A stretch of 64,000 nt of DNA from Lysobacter sp. FW306-1B-D06B (GCF_038446665.1 NZ_CP151802.1:2418001-2482000), one strand, 5' to 3'. Counted from the stretch's first letter, positions 8,011-17,140 are shown. The notes: generated from the sequence alone by a model not told the origin. A program made the numbers and translations.

Positions 8011-10833
8011 TCAGTGGCCGAACTCGTAGCGCATCTCCGCGTAGATGGATCGCCCGTAGGGGTTGTAGAGGTAGTTGTTGAACGGCGTGCCCGACGTGCC
8101 CGGGTAATTGGCGGCCTGATGCTCCGGCGTCTTGTCCAGGACGTTGTTGAACAGCAGCGAGAGGCGGATGTCGTCGTTCACGTCGTAGTTCAGGCTCAGG
8201 TTCCAGGTGGTGTAGGGCGCCCACCAGCCGGCCTTCTGTCCGCCGGGGTGCACGTAGTCCCATGACTTGGAACTGTAGGCCAGGTAGTTGGGCGTCTTGC
8301 CGATGCGGTTGGCGTAGGCGGTCGTCGTCCATTTGCCGATGTTCCAGCCCAGCGAGGCGTCGGCGCGCGTCTTCGCATAGCTGTCGTAGAGCCACATGGC
8401 GTAGGGATCGCGCAGCAGGTCGATGGGTTCGTCGCCCGGCAGCGGCGTGACCGTGTGCTCGAGGTTGTTGGTGTAGTGGCCGGCGAAGTTCAGCGTGCCG
8501 TGGCGGCCTAGGTCGAGGGTGTAGTTCGCACTGGCGGTGACGGCTTCCAGTTTCTGCCGAGATACGTTGACCTTGGGCGTGTGGATCGACTGGATCTCGC
8601 CGTTCTCGCCACGCTTGACCCACTCCAGCGCCTGCGCGCAACTCGCCGTGGCGGTGTTGGCGCCACCGGTGCGGCAGAAGAATTCGGCAAGCATGAGCTG
8701 GTCGGCGCTTTGCTGGTCGACTTCGTCGCGGATGTCCCAGACGAAGTAGTCCAGCGACATCGACAGGCGCGTCGTCGGCGCCCACACCAGGCCGGCATTC
8801 CAGACGTCCGCCTCGATGGGACGCAGGTCCGGATTGCCCGATTGCTGGCCGAAGAACTGCGAGGAATCGTAAGTGCAATCGTCGGTGTTGCCCGGCGTGT
8901 AGCGCGGGTCCTGCTGGTAGCAGCGGTAGTAGTCGGTGGTGGAGCTGTAGTAACCGCTCGGCCCCTGGAACATGTCCGACAGCGTCGGCGCACGGAACGC
9001 GGTGCCGTACTTGCCGCGCAGCAGCAGGCTTTCGATCGGGCGGTATTCGATGCCCAGGCTGTAGGTGGGCTTGTCGATCGTGCGGCCGTTCGCGTCGAAG
9101 GCGTCGTAGCGGCCGGAGAGGGTGAGCGTCAGCGGCTTCCACAGCGGCAGGCGCAGTTCGCCGGTCACCGCGTAACGGTCGCGATCGCCTTCGCCGCTGA
9201 CAGAGGTGAGGCCCCACACCTGGGACTTCAGCGTGTCCGGATCCTGCACCAGTCGCGCATCGGGCCGGTATTCCCAACCCTGCGTGCCGGCCTCGACCAC
9301 CACCGCAAGCCCCGCGTCGCCGCCGGGCAGCGCGAACAGCGAGGTGTTGGTCAGCTGCGCGCGCAGCAGGTTGTCGTAGGTCCTGCTGTCGGTGTCGACA
9401 TAGCCGGTGAAGCCGGCGAAGTCGGCCGGCGAGATCGGCTGGTAGAACGCGGCGTAGTTGGGGCGGAAGATCGGATAGGCGCCGCGCATGCCCAGCTTCG
9501 GTCCCAGGACGTGCTGTTCGAAATAGGCGTTGATGGGATCGGCGAATCGCGCCCACTGGTGTTCGCGCAGGCGGTAGTCGCTGCGCGTGAAGCCGACGTC
9601 CCAGTCCCAGTTCCCGCCGGCTTGGCCCTGCGCGCCCAGCGTGATCATGGTCGAGCGGTTGCGGTCGGTGTTCATGATGTCGGCGAAGCCCAGCCCGCCT
9701 ATGTCCTCCGGCGCGAACGCGCGCTGCAGGTTGAGCAGGGCGCGGCGATCGGGATCGTAGAAGTAGCCGTACTTCGCGCTCGTGCCCCACCAGGTGTAGT
9801 TGGAGCCGGTGGCGTAGTCCACGTTTTCCTGGCCGGCGAGCAGGTCGGCGTAGAGGCGGACGGCGTCGTTCACGTCGAAGGTGGCGTGCGTGTATAGCTG
9901 CGCGCTGTCCTTGCCGTTGCGCAACGTGCGATAGCCCGGCGTGCTGAACGAACCGCAGTACGCGCCGAAGCCCGGACGCATCTGCAGCGCTTCGGTGCCG
10001 TCGAACTGGCCGGTGACGTTGCCGCACTGAGCCGGATCGAGGAACAGGTAGGTGTTGCGCGCCGAAGCGTTGATCACCACGTAGTCGCGGCTGGCCAGCG
10101 GCGCGGAGGTGCCGCGTGGGTTGTACTGCCGCGTGAGCTCGCGCTGATGGCCCCAGATCGGATCGCGGGTTTCCATCTGCAGGCCGGCGAGCAGTTGCAG
10201 GCGGCCGTCCATCGCGCTCCAGCCGTCGGACGCGCTCAGGCGCAGGCTGTCGCCGCCGCCCTCGTCGTACCAGCCGCCGCGCAGGTTCAGCGACAGTCCG
10301 TCGACCTGCTTCTTCAGGATGATGTTGATCACGCCGGCGATCGCGTCGGAGCCGTACAGCGAGGACTGCCCGCCGGGCAGGATCTCGATGCGCTCCACCA
10401 GATCCACCGGAATGCCGCTGATGTTGTTGAACGTGTCGCTGCCGTTGTAGAGCGCGGGGTAGTTGGCCATCGGACGGCCGTTGATGAGGTACTTGGTGTA
10501 GCCCGGATCCAGTCCGAACATGCCGGCCGCCTCGGCGCCCTGGGTGAAGGCGGCCGAGGTCTGCCCGCCCTGCAGGCCGCCGGTCTGGAACGTGGACTGC
10601 TGCAGGACGTCCGCGACGCTGGTGAAGCCGCGTACCTGGATGTCCTCGGCCGAAACGACCGTCACCGGTGTGAAGTTCTCCAGTTGCGTCTGTGGAATCA
10701 GCGAGCCGGTCACGGTGACCTTGTCCAGATCGGTGGGCGCCGGTGTCTGCGCGAGGGCGCAGGCGGGCGCCAGCAGTGCGGCGATGGCCAGGCAGAGGCG
10801 CGTGCGCCCGGCGGACTGCGGAATCGACTTCAT
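8011..10833 (-). CDS. TonB-dependent outer-membrane receptor
   Basis: 940 residues. A signal peptide ends at ACALAQ. A plug domain follows (DKVTVTGSLIP, SAEDIQVRGFTSVADVLQ, GQSSLYGSDAIAGVINIILKK), then a long beta-barrel with many aromatic strand ends, finishing MRYEFGH. Such receptors bring large or scarce substrates across the outer membrane using TonB-ExbBD energy; xanthomonads carry many. The substrate cannot be read from the sequence, and no transporter or enzyme gene lies next to it. The ATG at 10833 is preceded by AAGGGGAAAAC and gives the signal peptide; an in-frame ATG 144 bases upstream would add 48 unlikely residues. The last residue is His rather than the usual terminal aromatic, with Phe two before the end. 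It is divergent from mrp. Confidence 0.93.
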   Translation of the reverse strand: MKSIPQSAGRTRLCLAIAALLAPACALAQTPAPTDLDKVTVTGSLIPQTQLENFTPVTVVSAEDIQVRGFTSVADVLQQSTFQTGGLQGGQTSAAFTQGAEAAGMFGLDPGYTKYLINGRPMANYPALYNGSDTFNNISGIPVDLVERIEILPGGQSSLYGSDAIAGVINIILKKQVDGLSLNLRGGWYDEGGGDSLRLSASDGWSAMDGRLQLLAGLQMETRDPIWGHQRELTRQYNPRGTSAPLASRDYVVINASARNTYLFLDPAQCGNVTGQFDGTEALQMRPGFGAYCGSFSTPGYRTLRNGKDSAQLYTHATFDVNDAVRLYADLLAGQENVDYATGSNYTWWGTSAKYGYFYDPDRRALLNLQRAFAPEDIGGLGFADIMNTDRNRSTMITLGAQGQAGGNWDWDVGFTRSDYRLREHQWARFADPINAYFEQHVLGPKLGMRGAYPIFRPNYAAFYQPISPADFAGFTGYVDTDSRTYDNLLRAQLTNTSLFALPGGDAGLAVVVEAGTQGWEYRPDARLVQDPDTLKSQVWGLTSVSGEGDRDRYAVTGELRLPLWKPLTLTLSGRYDAFDANGRTIDKPTYSLGIEYRPIESLLLRGKYGTAFRAPTLSDMFQGPSGYYSSTTDYYRCYQQDPRYTPGNTDDCTYDSSQFFGQQSGNPDLRPIEADVWNAGLVWAPTTRLSMSLDYFVWDIRDEVDQQSADQLMLAEFFCRTGGANTATASCAQALEWVKRGENGEIQSIHTPKVNVSRQKLEAVTASANYTLDLGRHGTLNFAGHYTNNLEHTVTPLPGDEPIDLLRDPYAMWLYDSYAKTRADASLGWNIGKWTTTAYANRIGKTPNYLAYSSKSWDYVHPGGQKAGWWAPYTTWNLSLNYDVNDDIRLSLLFNNVLDKTPEHQAANYPGTSGTPFNNYLYNPYGRSIYAEMRYEFGH

Positions 10834-10905
10834 GTTTTCCCCTTGCGATGGTTGATCGCGGCGCGGATGGGATCGCGGCGCGCGCCTTCGTGGCGCTGGG
10901 ACCAT

Positions 10906-10970
10906 CGCAATGCGCGGAGCGGGGAAGAATCGGAACAATCCGAAAATACAACCGTGAGTGGTGCATTGCG
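10906..10970. promoter_or_regulatory. Inverted repeat in the divergent TonB receptor / mrp interval
   Basis: CGCAATGC (10906-10913) and its complement GCATTGCG (10963-10970) flank 49 bases that also contain CGGAACAATCCG. The interval of 203 bases holds the promoters of both genes. The symmetry suggests a protein-binding site, but eight-base arms can arise by chance. Confidence 0.3.
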
Positions 10971-10980
10971 CAATCAAAAG

Positions 10981-11007
10981 TTGGCTTGGCCGGCGATCCC
11001 GTAGAAT
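10981..11007 (+). promoter_or_regulatory. Candidate sigma-70 promoter of mrp
   Basis: TTGGCT (10981-10986) and TAGAAT (11002-11007) are separated by 15 bases, shorter than the ideal 17. The -10 matches five of six consensus bases and lies 30 bases before the mrp start. Confidence 0.35.
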
Positions 11008-11036
11008 GGCGGTCTTACTTTCCGGCTGTCTTCGTG

Positions 11037-12113
11037 ATGGATTCCCTGCAAGACCGAATCGCTGCGCTCCCGCTCCCAGACACCGACCTCACCCTGGCCC
11101 AGACCGGCGCGCGCATCCGCGCGGTCGAAGCAGAGGGTCGCGTGGTGGTCGAAATCGCCCCGGGCTTCCCGTGTGCCCATCTGCGGCCGTGGATGGAGCG
11201 CGAGATCACCGCGCTCCTCGCCGCCCAGGGCGCGACGCTGGCCCGGCTGGAGCTGCATCCGCGCATCGTTTCGCACGCCGTGCAGCCCCAGCTTTCGCCG
11301 CTGACGAACGTGCGCAACCTCATCGCCATCGGCTCCGGCAAGGGCGGCGTCGGCAAGTCCACGACCGCGGTGAACCTGGCGCTGGCGCTCGCCGGCGAAG
11401 GCGCGCGGGTGGGCGTGCTCGATGCCGACATCTACGGCCCCAGCATTCCGACCATGCTCGGCCTCAGCGGCCGCCCCGACAGCCCCGACGGCAAGAGCAT
11501 CGAGCCGATGCAGGCGCACGGCGTGGAGGCCATGTCGATCGGCCTGTTGGTCGAACAGGACACGCCGATGATCTGGCGCGGCCCGATGGCGACCTCCGCG
11601 CTGACCCAGTTGCTGGGCGAGACCCGCTGGGGACAATCGCTCGGCGGCGACCTGGACTACCTCATCGTCGACCTGCCGCCGGGCACGGGCGACATCCAGC
11701 TCACCCTGGCGCAGAAGATCCCGGTGGCCGGCGCGGTCATCGTCACCACGCCGCAGGAAGTGGCGACGATGGACGCCCGCAAGGCGCTGAAGATGTTCGA
11801 GAAGGTCAACGTGCCGGTGCTGGGCCTGGTCGAGAACATGGCCGTGCACGTGTGCTCCAACTGCGGCCACGCCGAGCACGTGTTCGGCGAAGGCGGCGGC
11901 AAGCGCATGGCCGCGCAGTACGGCGTGCCGCTGCTGGGCAGCCTGCCGCTGGAGATCGCGATCCGGGAACAGGGCGATGCCGGCACCCCGGTGGTCGTCG
12001 CCGCGCCCGACAGCGCCGCGGCCGCCGCGTACCGCGCCACGGCCCGGCGCATGGCGATCGAGCTGGCCCTGCGCCCGCGCGTGGCCACGCCGCTGTCGGC
12101 CTCGCTGATCTGA
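11037..12113 (+). CDS. mrp: Mrp/ApbC family iron-sulfur cluster carrier ATPase
   Basis: 358 residues. An N-terminal MIP18/DUF59-like part (about 1-85) precedes the P-loop ATPase with the deviant Walker [12 protein letters not shown] (99-109), [14 protein letters not shown] and the paired Cys 273-x2-Cys 276 of CSNC. Mrp/ApbC proteins bind a 4Fe-4S cluster at the CxxC of a dimer and hand it to target enzymes; they are related to Nbp35 and MinD. ATG 11037 is in frame with GTG 11034, and either could start the protein. It is followed 75 bases later by dcd, and the pair may be co-transcribed. Confidence 0.93.
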   Translation: MDSLQDRIAALPLPDTDLTLAQTGARIRAVEAEGRVVVEIAPGFPCAHLRPWMEREITALLAAQGATLARLELHPRIVSHAVQPQLSPLTNVRNLIAIGSGKGGVGKSTTAVNLALALAGEGARVGVLDADIYGPSIPTMLGLSGRPDSPDGKSIEPMQAHGVEAMSIGLLVEQDTPMIWRGPMATSALTQLLGETRWGQSLGGDLDYLIVDLPPGTGDIQLTLAQKIPVAGAVIVTTPQEVATMDARKALKMFEKVNVPVLGLVENMAVHVCSNCGHAEHVFGEGGGKRMAAQYGVPLLGSLPLEIAIREQGDAGTPVVVAAPDSAAAAAYRATARRMAIELALRPRVATPLSASLI

Positions 12114-12188
12114 ACCCCGGGGCCTCTGGCCCCGGCCTTCCCCGGCTGACACAATCGCCGTTCCCACGCCCGAGCCCGCACGCACCGC

Positions 12189-12758
12189 ATGAGCATCAAG
12201 TCCGACCGTTGGATCCGTCGCATGTCCGAACAGCACGGCATGATCGAACCGTTCGAGCCGGGCCAGGTCAAGACCGCCGCCGATGGGCACCGCATCGTCA
12301 GCTACGGCACCTCCAGCTACGGCTACGACGTGCGCTGCTCGCGCGAGTTCAAGGTGTTCACGAACATCAACTCCACGATCGTCGATCCCAAGCATTTCGA
12401 CAGCGGCAGCTTCGTCGACATCGAAAGCGACGTGTGCATCATCCCGCCCAACTCCTTCGCGCTGGCGCGCACGGTCGAGTATTTCCGCATCCCGCGCGAC
12501 GTGCTGGTCGTCTGCCTGGGCAAGAGCACCTACGCGCGCTGCGGCATCATCGTCAACGTGACGCCGCTGGAGCCGGAATGGGAAGGCCACGTCACGCTGG
12601 AATTCAGCAACACCACGCCGCTGCCCGCGCGCATCTATGCCAACGAGGGCGTGGCGCAGATGCTGTTCTTCCAGTCCGACGAAGTCTGCGAGACCTCCTA
12701 CAAGGACCGCGGCGGCAAGTACCAGGGCCAGGTCGGCGTGACGCTGCCGCGCACCTGA
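12189..12758 (+). CDS. dcd: dCTP deaminase
   Basis: 189 residues, the full family length. Conserved blocks are [42 protein letters not shown] (Ser and Arg of the active site), [19 protein letters not shown] (catalytic Glu) and GVAQMLFF. The homotrimer deaminates dCTP to dUTP, feeding dTMP synthesis after dUTPase action. The ATG gives the canonical N-terminus. It follows mrp, and a terminator lies 24 bases after the stop. Confidence 0.97.
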   Translation: MSIKSDRWIRRMSEQHGMIEPFEPGQVKTAADGHRIVSYGTSSYGYDVRCSREFKVFTNINSTIVDPKHFDSGSFVDIESDVCIIPPNSFALARTVEYFRIPRDVLVVCLGKSTYARCGIIVNVTPLEPEWEGHVTLEFSNTTPLPARIYANEGVAQMLFFQSDEVCETSYKDRGGKYQGQVGVTLPRT

Positions 12759-12782
12759 TCCCGCCCGGGAAAAGCATCGAGA

Positions 12783-12806
12783 GGCCCGCCAACGCGGGCC
12801 TTTTGT
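12783..12806 (+). terminator. Rho-independent terminator after dcd
   Basis: GGCCCGC-CAAC-GCGGGCC is a 7-bp GC stem followed by TTTTGTTT. It closes the mrp-dcd transcript before the M48 protease gene. Confidence 0.85.
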
Positions 12807-12891
12807 TTGCCTGCGAATCTCTCTGATGGCCGCGGAAAAAGGCATCAAGCAGCCTTGCGCGTGATTCATCCCGCCCATCTGAAGGAACGAC

Positions 12892-13653
12892 ATGAAACGA
12901 CTGATTTCGCTTTTTGCCGCCTGCACGCTGTGCATCGGCGTCGCCCACGCCGGCAAGCTCGGCGCCCTGCTCGGAAACGACAAGATGCTCGAAGCCGGCG
13001 GCGACGCGGTGAAGGGCCTGACCATGTCCAGCGCCGAAGTCAGCCAGCTGTCCGCCCAGTCGGTGGTGCAGATGGACAAGGACAACACCGTCGCGCCCGC
13101 CAGCAGCCAGTACGCCAAGCGGCTGGCGCGGCTGACCAAGGGCATGGAGCACGAGGACGGCCTCGACCTCAACTTCAAGGTCTACATGGTCAAGGACGTG
13201 AACGCCTTCGCCACGCCGGACGGTTCCGTGCGCGTGTTCGCCGGCCTGATGGACCTGATGCCCAACGACAACGAACTCATGGCGGTGATCGGCCACGAGA
13301 TCGGGCACGTGCGCAAGGGGCACTCGCTGGAGCGCTTCAAGACCACCTACCTCACCAGCGCCGCGCGCAAGGGTGCGGCCGCGGCCGGCGGCAATGTCGG
13401 TGCGCTGGCGTCTTCGCAGCTCGGCGCGCTCGGCGAGGCGGTGGTGAAGGCCAAGTTCAGCCGCGGCAACGAGACCGAAGCCGACAAGTACGGCGTGGAT
13501 TTCCTCCTCCGCCACAATCTGGATCCCAACGGCGCGGTCGAGGCGATGAAGAAGCTGGGCGGTGCGCAGAAGACCGGGCTGCTCGACAGCCATCCGGCGT
13601 CGGCGCAGCGCGCCGAGGCGCTGCAGAAGTACATCGCGGGCAAGAAGCGCTGA
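12892..13653 (+). CDS. M48 family metalloprotease, exported (LoiP/YcaL-like)
   Basis: 253 residues. The signal peptide (KRLISLFAACTLCIGVAHA) ends near residue 20; the inner Cys do not form a clean lipobox. The peptidase domain shows the zinc motif HEIGH (His 135, Glu 136, His 139) and the downstream RGNETEAD segment (about 191-198) that supplies the third ligand. A final SHPASAQRAEAL block is typical. Relatives such as E. coli LoiP and YcaL cut misfolded outer-membrane or periplasmic proteins; that role is inferred here. It lies alone between dcd and the convergent pxp operon. Confidence 0.88.
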   Translation: MKRLISLFAACTLCIGVAHAGKLGALLGNDKMLEAGGDAVKGLTMSSAEVSQLSAQSVVQMDKDNTVAPASSQYAKRLARLTKGMEHEDGLDLNFKVYMVKDVNAFATPDGSVRVFAGLMDLMPNDNELMAVIGHEIGHVRKGHSLERFKTTYLTSAARKGAAAAGGNVGALASSQLGALGEAVVKAKFSRGNETEADKYGVDFLLRHNLDPNGAVEAMKKLGGAQKTGLLDSHPASAQRAEALQKYIAGKKR

Positions 13654-13672
13654 GGCGCGCCGCGAGGTGAAG

Positions 13673-13710
13673 CCCCTCTCCCGCTTGCGGGAGAGGGGTT
13701 GGGGTGAGGG
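13673..13710. repeat. CCCTCTCCC stem repeat between convergent genes
   Basis: CCCCTCTCCCGC-TT-GCGGGAGAGGGG is a 12-bp perfect stem, followed by TTGGGGTGAGGG. The same unit recurs at 39186-39220 and related stems at 30340, 30450 and 46309. It lies between the converging ends of the M48 gene and the pxp operon and could stop transcription from both sides. Confidence 0.75.
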
Positions 13711-13720
13711 GTTGCGTCCC

Positions 13721-14014
13721 TCAGCGCCGCACGTAGGTAACGAAGAAGCCCTGCAAGTCGCCGTTCTCGGTGTAGCCGACCACGCTCACCACATCGAAGC
13801 CGTTCGCGTTGAAGGCCTTGTGCGCCTGGTTGAGTTCGCCCGCCGAACCGCTCTTGCGCGCGCCCAGGTCGACGTCGACGTACAGGCTCACCGTGCGCTG
13901 GCCGGCGCCGCCGGCTTCGGCGGCCTTCTTGTCGTAGAACGACTGCGACGCGGCGCAGGCGAGGGTGGGGAACAGCAGCGCCGTGGCGAGCAGGGCGGCG
14001 AACGGTTTACGCAT
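13721..14014 (-). CDS. Small exported protein of unknown function
   Basis: 97 residues starting at the ATG at 14014, with an AAAGGACC Shine-Dalgarno. A signal peptide ends at CAA-SQ (about residue 22). The mature part reads like one alpha-beta unit with RTVSLYVDVDLGARKSGS, LNQAHKAFNANGFDVVSVVGYTENGDLQGFFVTYVRR. I do not recognise the family. It is the last gene of the 5-oxoproline operon, 14 bases after pcp, so it is likely transcribed with it; no catalytic signature is visible. Confidence 0.75.
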   Translation of the reverse strand: MRKPFAALLATALLFPTLACAASQSFYDKKAAEAGGAGQRTVSLYVDVDLGARKSGSAGELNQAHKAFNANGFDVVSVVGYTENGDLQGFFVTYVRR

Positions 14015-14028
14015 TCTCGAAGGTCCTT

Positions 14029-14688
14029 TCAGTGGGTGGCGCCCGCACCGATGCGGACGTCGTGTTCGATGGTCAGGGCGATGGCGACGCCGATGCGCAG
14101 CGCCTGCGCGACGACGGACACCGGCAGGCTCGGCGCACCGGCGTGCAGCGCGGCCTGCGCGGGCGAGTAGGGGATGTGGACGAAACCGCCGCGCGTGCCC
14201 GGCACATCGCGCAGCGCGTGCATCAGTCCGTAGAAGACGTGGTTGCAGACGTAGGTGCCGGCGGTCTGCGAAATCTCGGCCGGAACGCCCGCGTTGCGCA
14301 GCGCCGCCAGCATCGCCTTCACCGGCAGCCCGGTGAAGTACGCGGCCGGGCCGTCGATCACCACCGGCTCGTCGACCGGCTGCGCACCGGCGTTGTCGGG
14401 AATGCGCGCATCGATCACGTTGATCGCCACGCGTTCCAGCGACAGCTGCGCACGTCCGCCGGCCTGGCCGACGCAGATCACCAGCGACGGCGCCAGTTCG
14501 TCCAGTGCGTGCCGCAACGCAGGCAGCGACGCGTCGAACTCCACCGGCAGGCAACGCGCGACGATGCGATGCCCGGCGACGACCTCGCCTTCCAGCGCCT
14601 GCACGGCTTCCCAGCTCGGGTTCGTCGTCTCGCCGCCGAAGGGCGCGAAGCCGGTCAGCAGCACATGCGGCATCGGCGTCGCGCTCAT
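14029..14688 (-). CDS. pcp: Pyroglutamyl-peptidase I
   Basis: 219 residues. The C15 peptidase fold is shown by VLLTGFAPFGGETTNPSWEA at the N-terminus, CVGQAGGRAQLSLERVAIN with the catalytic Glu, AGTYVCNHVFYGLMH with the catalytic Cys, and GGFVHIPYSPAQA with the catalytic His. The enzyme removes N-terminal pyroglutamate from peptides in the cytoplasm. The ATG at 14688 overlaps the stop of the DUF979 gene by four bases (ATGA), and MPHVLLTG five residues on is an alternative start. Its neighbours open the free 5-oxoproline it releases, which makes a pathway of the cluster. Confidence 0.95.
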   Translation of the reverse strand: MSATPMPHVLLTGFAPFGGETTNPSWEAVQALEGEVVAGHRIVARCLPVEFDASLPALRHALDELAPSLVICVGQAGGRAQLSLERVAINVIDARIPDNAGAQPVDEPVVIDGPAAYFTGLPVKAMLAALRNAGVPAEISQTAGTYVCNHVFYGLMHALRDVPGTRGGFVHIPYSPAQAALHAGAPSLPVSVVAQALRIGVAIALTIEHDVRIGAGATH

Positions 14689-15650
14689 CGGAACGCCAGC
14701 CAGTACATCAGCGCGAGGTTCACCAGCAGCAGCGGAATCGCCGTCGGCAACTGCGCGCGGATCACGGCGTTGGGATCGTCCAGCTCCAGCAGCGCGGCCG
14801 GCACGAGGTTGAAGTTGGCCGCCATCGGCGTCATCAGCGTGCCGCAGTAGCCGGTGAGCATGCCGATGGAACCCAGGATGGCCGGCGCCGCGCCGTGTTC
14901 CTGCACCAGCAGCGGCAGGCCGATGCCGGCGGTCATCACCGGGAACGCGGCGAACGCGTTGCCCATGATCACCGTGAACAACACCATGCCCAACCCGTAG
15001 GCGAGCACGCAGGCGAGACGGCTGTCGGCGGGGATCAGCATGGACACGATCGACGCCACCGCATCGCCCACGCCGCTGGCCGCGAACACGCCGCCCAGCG
15101 TCGCCAGGACGATCGGCAGCAGCGCCGCCCAGCCCATCGTGTCGAGCAGGCGCCGGCCTTCGCCGAGCGCGGCGACGGGGCGCTCGCGCGTGACCGCGAT
15201 CGCCGCGAAGGTCGCCAGCACGCAGGCCATGGCCAGCCCGATCAGCGTGATGCTGCCTTCGCCGAACAGCCGCGTACCGCCGATGGCGATCTTCGGCCCG
15301 AGCAGCACGATCAGCACCGTCACCACCGGGATGATCAGCGCCGGCACGAACAATCGATGGCCCAGTCGCAATGCCGATGCCAGCCGCTGCGCTTCCGGCG
15401 CTTCCTCGATGTGCTCGCGGCGCATGCGCGTGGCCAGCAACGCCAGCGCGATCACGGCCGCGCCCGCCCACTGCGCGGGAAGCTTGTCGCCGGCCTTCGC
15501 GGCATCCAGCACCGGCCGGCCGGCGGCGAACAGCACCGCGATCAGGGTCCAGAACGCCGCGTGCGCGTAGCGTCGCTCGCGCAGGTTGCGCAGGCCCGCG
15601 TACAGCAGGAACAGCGCAAGCAGTGCATAGAAATGCTCAATCGACAGCAT
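14685..15650 (-). CDS. DUF979 family membrane protein, candidate 5-oxoproline transporter half
   Basis: 321 residues with about nine to ten hydrophobic helices and the DUF979 pattern, including GLGMVLFTVIMGNAFAAFPV and IGMLTGYCGTLMTPMAANFN near the C-terminus. The re-entrant-looking Gly/Thr/Pro-rich segments resemble ion-coupled carriers of the IT type. DUF979 and DUF969 genes occur as a pair, often beside pcp; a role in pyroglutamate or peptide-product transport is inferred from this context, not shown. Its start overlaps the DUF969 stop by 14 bases, and its stop overlaps the pcp start. Confidence 0.85.
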   Translation of the reverse strand: MLSIEHFYALLALFLLYAGLRNLRERRYAHAAFWTLIAVLFAAGRPVLDAAKAGDKLPAQWAGAAVIALALLATRMRREHIEEAPEAQRLASALRLGHRLFVPALIIPVVTVLIVLLGPKIAIGGTRLFGEGSITLIGLAMACVLATFAAIAVTRERPVAALGEGRRLLDTMGWAALLPIVLATLGGVFAASGVGDAVASIVSMLIPADSRLACVLAYGLGMVLFTVIMGNAFAAFPVMTAGIGLPLLVQEHGAAPAILGSIGMLTGYCGTLMTPMAANFNLVPAALLELDDPNAVIRAQLPTAIPLLLVNLALMYWLAFR

Positions 15651-16368
15651 CGGCGCGCTCCGCGGAAGGCTGCGCGGCGCGGCGCGCGGCGGTGCGGCGG
15701 TCCAGCCCGCGCTGGAAGAAGACGATGCGCACGGCGTGGATCACGAACGCGGCGATGGCGGTGGGAATCGCCCATAGCGCGATCTGCAGCGGCTCCAGAT
15801 GAATGCCGTGTTCGGCGTAGAAGCCCTGGATCAGCAGCACCGCGCCGAAGGCGAGGAACACGTCCTCGCCGAAGAAGCGCCCGACGTTGTCGGTCGCGGC
15901 GGCCAGCGCGTACACCTTCTGCGTGTCCTCGCGCGAGACCGGGCCGTTGGGCTTGTTCGCCGCCGATTCCGCCATCGGCGCCAGCAGCGGGCGCACGGTC
16001 TGCGCATGTCCGGCGATGTCGATCAGGCCGATCATGCTCAAGCCTTGGCGCGCCGCGAGGTAACCGGCGAGCAGCCGCGACAGCGTCAGGCCACGCCAGC
16101 GCGCGATCCAGCGCAGCGCGTGCTCGCGCAGGCCGGCGCGTTCGAGCAGGCCGATGGTCGGCAGCGTCATCGCGAACATCAGCAGCGCGCGGTTGGAGAC
16201 GAAGCTTTCGCCCAGCAGCGCGAGCAGTTCGCCCATCGACTTGCCCGCCAGCAATCCGCTGACCAGTCCGGCGCTGACCACCACGATTACCGGGTTGGCG
16301 CGCAGCACGAAGCCGACGACGACCCAGGCGACGCCGAGCAGCGGCCAGTAGTTGATGGCGTCGTTCAC
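15637..16368 (-). CDS. DUF969 family membrane protein, candidate 5-oxoproline transporter half
   Basis: 243 residues from GTG 16368, whose GTGA overlaps the pxpA stop. Four to six hydrophobic helices are visible (INYWPLLGVAWVVVGFVLRA, VIVVVSAGLVSGLLAG, ALLMFAMTLPTIGLL, FAVLLIQGFY-like and IALWAIPTAIAAFVIHAVRI). The soluble stretch RQGLSMIGLIDIAGHAQTVRPLLAPMAE, with its Gly- and Asp-rich centre, is characteristic of DUF969. It is presumed to work with the DUF979 protein as one carrier. The substrate is inferred from the surrounding pxp and pcp genes. Confidence 0.85.
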   Translation of the reverse strand: MNDAINYWPLLGVAWVVVGFVLRANPVIVVVSAGLVSGLLAGKSMGELLALLGESFVSNRALLMFAMTLPTIGLLERAGLREHALRWIARWRGLTLSRLLAGYLAARQGLSMIGLIDIAGHAQTVRPLLAPMAESAANKPNGPVSREDTQKVYALAAATDNVGRFFGEDVFLAFGAVLLIQGFYAEHGIHLEPLQIALWAIPTAIAAFVIHAVRIVFFQRGLDRRTAARRAAQPSAERADAVD

Positions 16369-17120
16369 GCCGCCGCCCCGAATGCGCGCACGGCGATCCC
16401 GTCGGCTTCCAGCGCGGCGCGCACGGCGCGGGCGAATTCCGCCGCATCGCTGCGATCGCCATGCAGGCACAGCGTGTCGGCGCGAACCGGCACCACGCGT
16501 CCGTCATCGGCCACGACTTCGCCGTGCAGCGCGAGGCGTCGCACCTGCGCGACGGCGTCGTCCAGCGATTCGATCACCGCGCCGGGCGTGCCGCGCGGGC
16601 GCAGGCGGCCGCGTGCGTCGTAGCCGCGCTCGGCGAAGACTTCGTGGGCCACGCGCAGGCCGTGTTCCGCACCGGCCCGCGTCAATGCGGAGCCGGACAG
16701 GCCGTACAGCACCAGCGCCGGGTCGATGGCGGCCACGGTTGCGGCGATGGCGTTGGCCACGTCGCGGTTGTCGGCAGCGACGTTGTACAGCGCGCCGTGC
16801 GGCTTGACGTGCGCGAGCGCGACGCCTTCCTCGCGGGCGATGGCACGCAGTCGTTCGATCTGTTCGCGCACCGTGCGGGCGATTTCAGCCGGCGCTTTGT
16901 CGAGCACGCGCCGGCCGAAATGCTCGCGATCCTCGAACGAGGGATGCGCGCCCGCCGCGACGCCGTGCGCGCGGCACAGGCGCAACGTTTCGCGCATGCT
17001 CGCCTCGTCGCCCGCGTGGCCGCCGCAGGCGATGCTGGCGGACGTGACATGCGGCAGGATCGCCGCGTCGTCGCCGCAGCCTTCGCCCAGGTCGCAGTTG
17101 AAGTCGATGCGCACGGCCAC
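16365..17120 (-). CDS. pxpA: 5-oxoprolinase subunit PxpA (LamB/YcsF family)
   Basis: 251 residues. IDFNCDLGEGCGDDAAILPHV, SASIACGGHAGDEASM, AHGVAAGAHPSFEDREHFGRR and AHVKPHGALYN are the LamB/YcsF metal and substrate blocks; the C-terminal LCLHGD is also conserved. PxpABC hydrolyses 5-oxo-L-proline to glutamate with ATP; PxpA is thought to carry the ring-opening site. Two in-frame GTGs, at 17120 and 17114, are possible starts; neither has a strong Shine-Dalgarno, and the first is given. A 54-codon membrane-protein gene separates it from pxpC. Confidence 0.93.
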   Translation of the reverse strand: MAVRIDFNCDLGEGCGDDAAILPHVTSASIACGGHAGDEASMRETLRLCRAHGVAAGAHPSFEDREHFGRRVLDKAPAEIARTVREQIERLRAIAREEGVALAHVKPHGALYNVAADNRDVANAIAATVAAIDPALVLYGLSGSALTRAGAEHGLRVAHEVFAERGYDARGRLRPRGTPGAVIESLDDAVAQVRRLALHGEVVADDGRVVPVRADTLCLHGDRSDAAEFARAVRAALEADGIAVRAFGAAA

Positions 17121-17140
17121 GACGGTGTCGCCGCGCGGCC

